Assembly: GCA_030549495.1 (NCBI GenBank)
Contig: JAUIRK010000189.1
Coordinates: 62,001 to 126,000, forward strand
From: Nectonema munidae
Lineage: Eukaryota; Nematomorpha; Nectonematoida; Nectonematidae
Direction: 5' to 3'
DNA: 64,000 bases
The position numbers and the translations under genes are program-made. This document shows, piece after piece, positions 11,266 to 22,745 of this stretch. The stretch's first letter is position 1. Every line of letters begins with the position of its first letter. Below the pieces are notes generated by a model. That model made no database searches. It was given only the letters and a program-made list of their open reading frames with translations, and was not told the DNA's origin.

Positions 11266-13040
11266 ATGGATCAGATTTTTGGCCACCAAGCATTCCGCTG
11301 CAAACAAAGATGACTGTGGATCTAATTTAATAAGCTCTGCAAGTTTTTGAACTTTATCAACATCAAGAAAGCCTTCGTTTTCGGGCCAGAGGTTGGAAAA
11401 GGACGTGGAGAGAGCACAGTTTCGTTCCGAAAACCGTGTACTTAGTTCCACCATGCAACTGTCAAGCATTTCAACCAAAATGCGCTTCTGCATTGCTGCC
11501 TCATTCGAATCATGATCTTCAGACGTGTATCCAACAACAGAAAGCACGACTGCATCTTTAAGTTTCGGGTGGGTTGCGACTACAAGATCAAACTTTTTGA
11601 GTTCCTCTTTTATTGACTCGCATGTTTCATCTGCATCTTCACGCATTTTCTTGATGGTTTCTAATGTACTGTTGATCAAGCGAATGCCTGCTGTTAAGTC
11701 ACAATCGCGGCACTGCAAAAGCTTGTCGACAGGCTGCAGAATGGTGAGCAGTTTGTATACACAGTGTGCAATAAACATGAATTGCTCACTGTGCAGCTGT
11801 TTCAGCAGACCGGCAGCTTCGATACACACAGCAGCATCACATCCTGCTTCTTCACACGTCTCCCAGAGGTCAACCAGATGCTGGTGGTTATCCAGGATGG
11901 CTGACGTCGTTGCTAGATGACCGGTCCAGCGTTGCTCAAGAAGCCGCTTTAACTTGGTACCGTCATATAACCGGTCAAGCTTGGGGCGACGAACAAAATT
12001 ATACAAGGCACCACATGTTGAAAAAAACTTCTCTACTTCTTTGTGCTCTCCAACTGCATGCACAACAACCAGGTGCAGCTGGTGGTTGAAGCAGTGAACG
12101 TAGGGAACATCTCTTCCTAAACGTTCCTGGACCTTCTTCTGTACTCCACCATTTTTCCCGCACATCACTGAGGCACCGTCATAACATTGGGAAAGTATAC
12201 AAGCAGTTTCCAATCCGCAGCCTTCAAGACTTTGGCGAATCTGCATCCAGTTGTTCAGAAGTAGGCATGGCCACCAAAGTTTCGTGTACCTTCCCTTCTT
12301 TGACAAATCGAACAACTACTGAAATATTTTCAGTGTTGGTAGGATCACGAGTTCCATCGGATTTTAGCGTGTACCACGGAATATCAGCTGATTTAACATC
12401 GGCAGCAACTTTTCTCAGCCCAACATTCTTCATGATCGCAATCAGTTCATTCTGCACCATAGCAGACGTATAGCTGGCATTCTTTGGCACAGTCTTAAAT
12501 ATGTTTCGGAGCTTTTCGTCTTTTTGCATGGTATACTCAAAGAGTCTAAGAAACAGACCAGAAGGCTCATCCATGCTTTCTTGATCCAGAGTATCCATAC
12601 CACTGTGTTTGTCGCCCCTCAGAGGAAGTTCATTAATGCACAAAAACTGGATAACTTGAGCAATGGATCTCAAGTAATACCTGTTTTTGTCGAGCTGCGT
12701 TTCAACCAGCGTTGACACACTTTTATCTTCCAAAGCGTGTCGCCAGTTGGTATAGCCGCTGACTGAACTGTTTATCTGCACTATGTTTTGAAAAATGTCG
12801 ACAGCAGTAACAATACGCTGCTTTCTTTTCCATCGAAAATTCCAGCCAGTCCCTACCATTATACAACGAAACCTGAAAGTCACGTTGCTTCGTTCCAAAC
12901 TTAGCCGGAGCATAAGAACTGCGCCGTGGTTGTACAGATTTTTCATTAATCTTTTCAAGATCTGATGGTGAGCCAAACTCTACTGATGTCATCGGAATAG
13001 TTTTAACAAACTTGGACAAAGACATATCGAAAATACACAT
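11266..13040 (-). pseudogene. ZMYM1-like hAT transposase, truncated and frameshifted (unit 1)
   Basis: Three minus-strand frames follow in order. 12,723-13,040 holds a TTF-type zinc finger (AAYCYCCRHFS). 12,224-12,976 holds NWRHALEDK, the DUF4371 region and a first acidic site SDGTRDPTNTENIS. 11,224-12,315 holds the RNase H-like core, with CYDGASVM (second Asp), VHCFNHQLHL (the C..H motif) and RWTGHLA. Frames change near 12,760 and near 12,240. The protein stops after FAAECLVAKNLI, where the sequence turns into piggyBac, so the last catalytic Glu region and the hAT dimerisation domain are missing. It cannot encode an active transposase. Confidence 0.85.
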
Positions 13041-13042
13041 CT

Positions 13043-13390
13043 TTAAGCTTCTAAAAACGTCATAAATTTGCTGTATTCAATGAATCCGTCAATAATAAGG
13101 TGCTGATCGAACCAACAATGAACTTGCTTACCTTGAAATTTTGTGACATGAACTGATAAAGTGAAAATGCCCTGAGACAGTGAATAATGAGGAATACAAT
13201 AGAGCTGGACTGTGCCTAGACATTGTAACACTGCTACACGGTGTACGAGATAGACGCCAGATAGAGATTCCCCCCTAAGCGCCCAAGTTGGTAAATTTAC
13301 AGCCAAGAGACTTATCCCAGGGGATCTAAGATAAAAAGAAAGCAATAGAAAGAAAGAAAGATATATTTGCAAAAAGATGCGTATAAACAA
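13043..13390 (-). other. Upstream region of the hAT gene (unit 1)
   Basis: An open frame of 115 codons lies upstream of the zinc-finger frame, but it lacks known motifs. Reading toward the gene there is a good donor (AAG then GTAAGC near 13,130) and an acceptor (TTTTTAG near 13,056) just before the ATG of the zinc-finger frame. It may be a 5' untranslated exon plus intron and not a protein. Confidence 0.35.
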
Positions 13391-13680
13391 AAAAAAGTGA
13401 TAAATAAAAAAAATTTGCTGTACAAATTACTTAATGAAATAATTGAGTTAGATGCTTTTTACATTTCTTTTATTGATGGAATGGAAAATTAAAAAGAAGC
13501 CATTGAAAACTTGAGGAAATTCAAAATCAAACCAAAATTAAAAAAAAAAAGCAATAAAATGTCTGATCAAATGTATTGTTATGGTTGTTCCAACTTTTTT
13601 AATTGCCTTGTTGTAATAGTAGTTTTGAGTGCCGTTTTTCGTGCCCCATTTTGGGGGGGGGGGGGGGGGGGGGAGGTACG

Positions 13681-16600
13681 CCATTAAACCCCAAGACCCT
13701 TTATATTTCAAAATATTTGACAAAAATATAAATTTATTTTATTTATTAGAATAAAAAAAAAATTCAAAAAATAATATGCCATCTTATCAAACTTGACTGT
13801 TCCCATTTGGGAACAATGGGGTTAAGCATATATTTTCTTTCATATGAAAATCGGTAGCTCTATTGTTTTGAATGATAAACAGAATAACAAAGATTATGCA
13901 AACGTTCTTTGCACACGGCACATTCCAATCTTGCATTTTTTTACAGACTCTACACCTTCCCTGATTTTTGCTTTTTTGCAGATAATGAGATTGTGCTACT
14001 ATTTTTACTCTTTTACCAAGAGGTCCATTCTTTCTACTGATCTTGGGTTTTTGATCAGACTTAAAACAATTGATCTTGTAAACTCTAATTGATCCATTTT
14101 GCCACCAGTTGCTCGATGAACTTTCCATGAAGCTATTCTCATTATCGAAAAGCAATTTATGATCAACGATCCATACCACTTTTTCCAAGATATATTTGGA
14201 CGGTAGCATCCTACTGCTTGATCTAAGAGATCTACACCTCCCATATGGCGATTATACGAATTGATCAAGTATGGCTGTTGGACATATACTGACATGGATC
14301 AGATTTTTGGCCACCAAGCATTCCGCTGCAAACAAAGATGACTGTGGATCTAATTTAATAAGCTCTGCAAGTTTTTGAACTTTATCAACATCAAGAAAGC
14401 CTTCGTTTTCGGGCCAGAGGTTGGAAAAGGACGTGGAGAGAGCACAGTTTCGTTCCGAAAACCGTGTACTTAGTTCCACCATGCAACTGTCAAGCATTTC
14501 AACCAAAATGCGCTTCTGCATTGCTGCCTCATTCGAATCATGATCTTCAGACGTGTATCCAACAACAGAAAGCACGACTGCATCTTTAAGTTTCGGGTGG
14601 GTTGCGACTACAAGATCAAACTTTTTGAGTTCCTCTTTTATTGACTCGCATGTTTCATCTGCATCTTCACGCATTTTCTTGATGGTTTCTAATGTACTGT
14701 TGATCAAGCGAATGCCTGCTGTTAAGTCACAATCGCGGCACTGCAAAAGCTTGTCGACAGGCTGCAGAATGGTGAGCAGTTTGTATATACAGTGTGCAAT
14801 AAACATGAATTGCTCACTGTGCAGCTGTTTCAGCAGACCGGCAGCTTCGATACACACAGCAGCATCACATCCTGCTTCTTCACACGTCTCCCAGAGGTCA
14901 ACCAGATGCTGGTGGTTATCCAGGATGGCTGACGTCGTTGCTAGATGACCGGTCCAGCGTTGCTCAAGAAGCCGCTTTAACTTGGTACCGTCATATAACC
15001 GGTCAAGCTTGGGGCGACGAACAAAATTATACAAGGCACCACATGTTGAAAAAAACTTCTCTACTTCTTTGTGCTCTCCAACTGCATGCACAACAACCAG
15101 GTGCAGCTGGTGGTTGAAGCAGTGAACGTAGGGAACATCTCTTCCTAAACGTTCCTGGACCTTCTTCTGTACTCCACCATTTTTCCCGCACATCACTGAG
15201 GCACCGTCATAACATTGGGAAAGTATACAAGCAGTTTCCAATCCGCAGCCTTCAAGACTTTGGCGAATCTGCATCCAGTTGTTCAGAAGTAGGCATGGCC
15301 ACCAAAGTTTCGTGTACCTTCCCTTCTTTGACAAATCGAACAACTACTGAAATATTTTCAGTGTTGGTAGGATCACGAGTTCCATCGGATTTTAGCGTGT
15401 ACCACGGAATATCAGCTGATTTAACATCGGCAGCAACTTTTCTCAGCCCAACATTCTTCATGATCGCAATCAGTTCATTCTGCACCATAGCAGACGTATA
15501 GCTGGCATTCTTTGGCACAGTCTTAAATATGTTTCGGAGCTTTTCGTCTTTTTGCATGGTATACTCAAAGAGTCTAAGAAACAGACCAGAAGGCTCATCC
15601 ATGCTTTCTTGATCCAGAGTATCCATACCACTGTGTTTGTCGCCCCTCAGAGGAAGTTCATTAATGCACAAAAACTGGATAACTTGAGCAATGGATCTCA
15701 AGTAATACCTGTTTTTGTCGAGCTGCGTTTCAACCAGCGTTGACACACTTTTATCTTCCAAAGCGTGTCGCCAGTTGGTATAGCCGCTGACTGAACTGTT
15801 TATCTGCACTATGTTTTGAAAAATGTCGACAGCAGTAACAATACGCTGCTTTCTTTTCCATCGAAAATTCCAGCCAGTCCCTACCATTATACAACGAAAC
15901 CTGAAAGTCACGTTGCTTCGTTCCAAACTTAGCCGGAGCATAAGAACTGCGCCGTGGTTGTACAGATTTTTCATTAATCTTTTCAAGATCTGATGGTGAG
16001 CCAAACTCTACTGATGTCATCGGAATAGTTTTAACAAACTTGGACAAAGACATATCGAAAATACACATCTTTAAGCTTCTAAAAACGTCATAAATTTGCT
16101 GTATTCAATGAATCCGTCAATAATAAGGTGCTGATCGAACCAACAATGAACTTGCTTACCTTGAAATTTTGTGACATGAACTGATAAAGTGAAAATGCCC
16201 TGAGACAGTGAATAATGAGGAATACAATAGAGCTGGACTGTGCCTAGACATTGTAACACTGCTACACGGTGTACGAGATAGACGCCAGACAGAGATTCCC
16301 CCCTAAGCGCCCAAGTTGGTAAATTTACAGCCAAGAGACTTATCCCAGGGGATCTAAGATAAAAAGAAAGCAATAGAAAGAAAGAAAGATATATTTGCAA
16401 AAAGATGCGTATAAACAAAAAAAGTGATAAATAAAAAAAATTTGCTGTACAAATTACTTAATGAAATAATTGAGTTAGATGCTTTTTACATTTCTTTTAT
16501 TGATGGAATGGAAAATTAAAAAGAAGCCATTGAAAACTTGAGGAAATTCAAAATCAAACCAAAATTAAAAAAAAAAGCAATAAAATGTCTGATCAAATGT

Positions 16601-16707
16601 ATTGTTATGGTTGTTCCAACTTTTTTAATTGCCTTGTTGTAATAGTAGTTTTGAGTGCCGTTTTTTCGTGCCCCATTTTGGGGGGGGGGGGGGGGGGGGG
16701 GGGTACG
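13681..16707 (-). mobile_element. Array unit 2
   Basis: The unit is 3,027 bp. Its piggyBac frames are at 14,005-14,295 and 13,787-14,209. The T7 tract shifts the Cys-rich tail out of frame. Its hAT core differs from the others by one residue (HCIYKLL for HCVYKLL). It shares CACACTTTTATC with unit 1 and ends in the longest G-run (G24, up to 16,703). Confidence 0.85.
14252..16068 (-). pseudogene. hAT transposase relic, unit 2
   Basis: Core frame 14,252-15,343, middle frame 15,252-16,004, zinc-finger frame 15,751-16,068. The frame breaks are the same as in unit 1, so they predate the amplification. Confidence 0.8.
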
Positions 16708-19700
16708 CCATTAAACCCCAAGACCCTTTATATTTCAAAATATTTGACAAAAATATAAATTTATTTTATTTATTAGAATAAAAAAAAAATTCAAAAAATA
16801 ATATGCCATCTTATCAAACTTGACTGTTCCCATTTGGGAACAATGGGGTTAAGCATATATTTTCTTTCATATGAAAATCGGTAGCTCTATTGTTTTGAAT
16901 GATAAACAGAATAACAAAGATTATGCAAACGTTCTTTGCACACGGCACATTCCAATCTTGCATTTTTTTACAGACTCTACACCTTCCCTGATTTTTGCTT
17001 TTTTGCAGATAATGAGATTGTGCTACTATTTTTACTCTTTTACCAAGAGGTCCATTCTTTCTACTGATCTTGGGTTTTTGATCAGACTTAAAACAATTGA
17101 TCTTGTAAACTCTAATTGATCCATTTTGCCACCAGTTGCTCGATGAACTTTCCATGAAGCTATTCTCATTATCGAAAAGCAATTTATGATCAACGATCCA
17201 TACCACTTTTTCCAAGATATATTTGGACGGTAGCATCCTACTGCTTGATCTAAGAGATCTACACCTCCCATATGGCGATTATACGAATTGATCAAGTATG
17301 GCTGTTGGACATATACTGACATGGATCAGATTTTTGGCCACCAAGCATTCCGCTGCAAACAAAGATGACTGTGGATCTAATTTAATAAGCTCTGCAAGTT
17401 TTTGAACTTTATCAACATCAAGAAAGCCTTCGTTTTCGGGCCAGAGGTTGGAAAAGGACGTGGAGAGAGCACAGTTTCGTTCCGAAAACCGTGTACTTAG
17501 TTCCACCATGCAACTGTCAAGCATTTCAACCAAAATGCGCTTCTGCATTGCTGCCTCATTCGAATCATGATCTTCAGACGTGTATCCAACAACAGAAAGC
17601 ACGACTGCATCTTTAAGTTTCGGGTGGGTTGCGACTACAAGATCAAACTTTTTGAGTTCCTCTTTTATTGACTCGCATGTTTCATCTGCATCTTCACGCA
17701 TTTTCTTGATGGTTTCTAATGTACTGTTGATCAAGCGAATGCCTGCTGTTAAGTCACAATCGCGGCACTGCAAAAGCTTGTCGACAGGCTGCAGAATGGT
17801 GAGCAGTTTGTATACACAGTGTGCAATAAACATGAATTGCTCACTGTGCAGCTGTTTCAGCAGACCGGCAGCTTCGATACACACAGCAGCATCACATCCT
17901 GCTTCTTCACACGTCTCCCAGAGGTCAACCAGATGCTGGTGGTTATCCAGGATGGCTGACGTCGTTGCTAGATGACCGGTCCAGCGTTGCTCAAGAAGCC
18001 GCTTTAACTTGGTACCGTCATATAACCGGTCAAGCTTGGGGCGACGAACAAAATTATACAAGGCACCACATGTTGAAAAAAACTTCTCTACTTCTTTGTG
18101 CTCTCCAACTGCATGCACAACAACCAGGTGCAGCTGGTGGTTGAAGCAGTGAACGTAGGGAACATCTCTTCCTAAACGTTCCTGGACCTTCTTCTGTACT
18201 CCACCATTTTTCCCGCACATCACTGAGGCACCGTCATAACATTGGGAAAGTATACAAGCAGTTTCCAATCCGCAGCCTTCAAGACTTTGGCGAATCTGCA
18301 TCCAGTTGTTCAGAAGTAGGCATGGCCACCAAAGTTTCGTGTACCTTCCCTTCTTTGACAAATCGAACAACTACTGAAATATTTTCAGTGTTGGTAGGAT
18401 CACGAGTTCCATCGGATTTTAGCGTGTACCACGGAATATCAGCTGATTTAACATCGGCAGCAACTTTTCTCAGCCCAACATTCTTCATGATCGCAATCAG
18501 TTCATTCTGCACCATAGCAGACGTATAGCTGGCATTCTTTGGCACAGTCTTAAATATGTTTCGGAGCTTTTCGTCTTTTTGCATGGTATACTCAAAGAGT
18601 CTAAGAAACAGACCAGAAGGCTCATCCATGCTTTCTTGATCCAGAGTATCCATACCACTGTGTTTGTCGCCCCTCAGAGGAAGTTCATTAATGCACAAAA
18701 ACTGGATAACTTGAGCAATGGATCTCAAGTAATACCTGTTTTTGTCGAGCTGCGTTTCAACCAGCGTTGACACACGTTTATCTTCCAAAGCGTGTCGCCA
18801 GTTGGTATAGCCGCTGACTGAACTGTTTATCTGCACTATGTTTTGAAAAATGTCGACAGCAGTAACAATACGCTGCTTTCTTTTCCATCGAAAATTCCAG
18901 CCAGTCCCTACCATTATACAACGAAACCTGAAAGTCACGTTGCTTCGTTCCAAACTTAGCCGGAGCATAAGAACTGCGCCGTGGTTGTACAGATTTTTCA
19001 TTAATCTTTTCAAGATCTGATGGTGAGCCAAACTCTACTGATGTCATCGGAATAGTTTTAACAAACTTGGACAAAGACATATCGAAAATACACATCTTTA
19101 AGCTTCTAAAAACGTCATAAATTTGCTGTATTCAATGAATCCGTCAATAATAAGGTGCTGATCGAACCAACAATGAACTTGCTTACCTTGAAATTTTGTG
19201 ACATGAACTGATAAAGTGAAAATGCCCTGAGACAGTGAATAATGAGGAATACAATAGAGCTGGACTGTGCCTAGACATTGTAACACTGCTACACGGTGTA
19301 CGAGATAGACGCCAGACAGAGATTCCCCCCTAAGCGCCCAAGTTGGTAAATTTACAGCCAAGAGACTTATCCCAGGGGATCTAAGATAAAAAGAAAGCAA
19401 TAGAAAGAAAGAAAGATATATTTGCAAAAAGATGCGTATAAACAAAAAAAGTGATAAATAAAAAAAATTTGCTGTACAAATTACTTAATGAAATAATTGA
19501 GTTAGATGCTTTTTACATTTCTTTTATTGATGGAATGGAAAATTAAAAAGAAGCCATTGAAAACTTGAGGAAATTCAAAATCAAACCAAAATTAAAAAAA
19601 AAGCAATAAAATGTCTGATCAAATGTATTGTTATGGTTGTTCCAACTTTTTTAATTGCCTTGTTGTAATAGTAGTTTTGAGTGCCGTTTTTTCGTGCCCC

Positions 19701-19728
19701 ATTTTGGGGGGGGGGGGGGGGAGGTACG
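16708..19728 (-). mobile_element. Array unit 3
   Basis: The unit is 3,021 bp. It is the first copy with CACACGTTTATC (Ser to Arg in DKRVSTL), which units 4 to 6 share. The piggyBac frames are at 17,032-17,322 and 16,814-17,236. It ends in a run of G16. Confidence 0.85.
17279..19095 (-). pseudogene. hAT transposase relic, unit 3
   Basis: Core frame 17,279-18,370, middle frame 18,279-19,031, zinc-finger frame 18,778-19,095. Confidence 0.8.
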
Positions 19729-22700
19729 CCATTAAACCCCAAGACCCTTTATATTTCAAAATATTTGACAAAAATATAAATTTATTTTATTTATTAAAAT
19801 AAAAAAAAAATTCAAAAAATAATATGCCATCTTATCAAACTTGACTGTTCCCATTTGGGAACAATGGGGTTAAGCATATATTTTCTTTCATATGAAAATC
19901 GGTAGCTCTATTGTTTTGAATGATAAACAGAATAACAAAGATTATGCAAACGTTCTTTGCACACGGCACATTCCAATCTTGCATTTTTTTACAGACTCTA
20001 CACCTTCCCTGATTTTTGCTTTTTTGCAGATAATGAGATTGTGCTACTATTTTTACTCTTTTACCAAGAGGTCCATTCTTTCTACTGATCTTGGGTTTTT
20101 GATCAGACTTAAAACAATTGATCTTGTAAACTCTAATTGATCCATTTTGCCACCAGTTGCTCGATGAACTTTCCATGAAGCTATTCTCATTATCGAAAAG
20201 CAATTTATGATCAACGATCCATACCACTTTTTCCAAGATATATTTGGACGGTAGCATCCTACTGCTTGATCTAAGAGATCTACACCTCCCATATGGCGAT
20301 TATACGAATTGATCAAGTATGGCTGTTGGACATATACTGACATGGATCAGATTTTTGGCCACCAAGCATTCCGCTGCAAACAAAGATGACTGTGGATCTA
20401 ATTTAATAAGCTCTGCAAGTTTTTGAACTTTATCAACATCAAGAAAGCCTTCGTTTTCGGGCCAGAGGTTGGAAAAGGACGTGGAGAGAGCACAGTTTCG
20501 TTCCGAAAACCGTGTACTTAGTTCCACCATGCAACTGTCAAGCATTTCAACCAAAATGCGCTTCTGCATTGCTGCCTCATTCGAATCATGATCTTCAGAC
20601 GTGTATCCAACAACAGAAAGCACGACTGCATCTTTAAGTTTCGGGTGGGTTGCGACTACAAGATCAAACTTTTTGAGTTCCTCTTTTATTGACTCGCATG
20701 TTTCATCTGCATCTTCACGCATTTTCTTGATGGTTTCTAATGTACTGTTGATCAAGCGAATGCCTGCTGTTAAGTCACAATCGCGGCACTGCAAAAGCTT
20801 GTCGACAGGCTGCAGAATGGTGAGCAGTTTGTATACACAGTGTGCAATAAACATGAATTGCTCACTGTGCAGCTGTTTCAGCAGACCGGCAGCTTCGATA
20901 CACACAGCAGCATCACATCCTGCTTCTTCACACGTCTCCCAGAGGTCAACCAGATGCTGGTGGTTATCCAGGATGGCTGACGTCGTTGCTAGATGACCGG
21001 TCCAGCGTTGCTCAAGAAGCCGCTTTAACTTGGTACCGTCATATAACCGGTCAAGCTTGGGGCGACGAACAAAATTATACAAGGCACCACATGTTGAAAA
21101 AAACTTCTCTACTTCTTTGTGCTCTCCAACTGCATGCACAACAACCAGGTGCAGCTGGTGGTTGAAGCAGTGAACGTAGGGAACATCTCTTCCTAAACGT
21201 TCCTGGACCTTCTTCTGTACTCCACCATTTTTCCCGCACATCACTGAGGCACCGTCATAACATTGGGAAAGTATACAAGCAGTTTCCAATCCGCAGCCTT
21301 CAAGACTTTGGCGAATCTGCATCCAGTTGTTCAGAAGTAGGCATGGCCACCAAAGTTTCGTGTACCTTCCCTTCTTTGACAAATCGAACAACTACTGAAA
21401 TATTTTCAGTGTTGGTAGGATCACGAGTTCCATCGGATTTTAGCGTGTACCACGGAATATCAGCTGATTTAACATCGGCAGCAACTTTTCTCAGCCCAAC
21501 ATTCTTCATGATCGCAATCAGTTCATTCTGCACCATAGCAGACGTATAGCTGGCATTCTTTGGCACAGTCTTAAATATGTTTCGGAGCTTTTCGTCTTTT
21601 TGCATGGTATACTCAAAGAGTCTAAGAAACAGACCAGAAGGCTCATCCATGCTTTCTTGATCCAGAGTATCCATACCACTGTGTTTGTCGCCCCTCAGAG
21701 GAAGTTCATTAATGCACAAAAACTGGATAACTTGAGCAATGGATCTCAAGTAATACCTGTTTTTGTCGAGCTGCGTTTCAACCAGCGTTGACACACGTTT
21801 ATCTTCCAAAGCGTGTCGCCAGTTGGTATAGCCGCTGACTGAACTGTTTATCTGCACTATGTTTTGAAAAATGTCGACAGCAGTAACAATACGCTGCTTT
21901 TGTTTCCATCGAAAATTCCAGCCAGTCCCTACCATTATACAACGAAACCTGAAAGTCACGTTGCTTCGTTCCAAACTTAGCCGGAGCATAAGAACTGCGC
22001 CGTGGTTGTACAGATTTTTCATTAATCTTTTCAAGATCTGATGGTGAGCCAAACTCTACTGATGTCATCGGAATAGTTTTAACAAACTTGGACAAAGACA
22101 TATCGAAAATACACATCTTTAAGCTTCTAAAAACGTCATAAATTTGCTGTATTCAATGAATCCGTCAATAATAAGGTGCTGATCGAACCAACAATGAACT
22201 TGCTTACCTTGAAATTTTGTGACATGAACTGATAAAGTGAAAATGCCCTGAGACAGTGAATAATGAGGAATACAATAGAGCTGGACTGTGCCTAGACATT
22301 GTAACACTGCTACACGGTGTACGAGATAGACGCCAGACAGAGATTCCCCCCTAAGCGCCCAAGTTGGTAAATTTACAGCCAAGAGACTTATCCCAGGGGA
22401 TCTAAGATAAAAAGAAAGCAATAGAAAGAAAGAAAGATATATTTGCAAAAAGATGCGTATAAACAAAAAAAGTGATAAATAAAAAAAAATTTGCTGTACA
22501 AATTACTTAATGAAATAATTGAGTTAGATGCTTTTTACATTTCTTTTATTGATGGAATGGAAAATTAAAAAGAAGCCATTGAAAACTTGAGGAAATTCAA
22601 AATCAAACCAAAAAAAAGCAATAAAATGTCTGATCAAATGTATTGTTATGGTTGTTCCAACTTTTTTAATTGCCTTGTTGTAATAGTAGTTTTGAGTGCC

Positions 22701-22745
22701 GTTTTTTCGTGCCCCATTTTTGGGGGGGGGGGGGGGGGAGGTACG
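19729..22745 (-). mobile_element. Array unit 4
   Basis: The unit is 3,017 bp. Private changes include Lys/Arg to Gln/Thr swaps around 21,900 in the region between the zinc finger and DUF4371, and a shortened A-tract near 22,612. It ends in a run of G17. Confidence 0.85.
20300..22116 (-). pseudogene. hAT transposase relic, unit 4
   Basis: Core frame 20,300-21,391, middle frame 21,300-22,052, zinc-finger frame 21,799-22,116. The piggyBac frames of this unit are at 20,053-20,343 and 19,835-20,257. Confidence 0.8.

Larger units (their letters stand above)
10652..13680 (-). mobile_element. Array unit 1: piggyBac fragment joined to a ZMYM1-like hAT
   Basis: This first unit (3,029 bp) alone keeps the piggyBac boundary TTAACCCATTAAACCCC, with TTAA at 10,647-10,650. 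The other units start at CCATTAAACCCC behind a G-run. It also has T8 rather than T7 at 10,907-10,914, which leaves the piggyBac Cys-rich tail readable. It is therefore the least altered copy and probably the founder end of the array. It ends in a G21 run (13,653-13,673). Confidence 0.85.

Noticed and set aside
11525-11920. Plus-strand 131-codon frame, repeated in every unit
   Set aside because: It is the shadow of the hAT core on the other strand, with Ser-rich biased composition and no motif.
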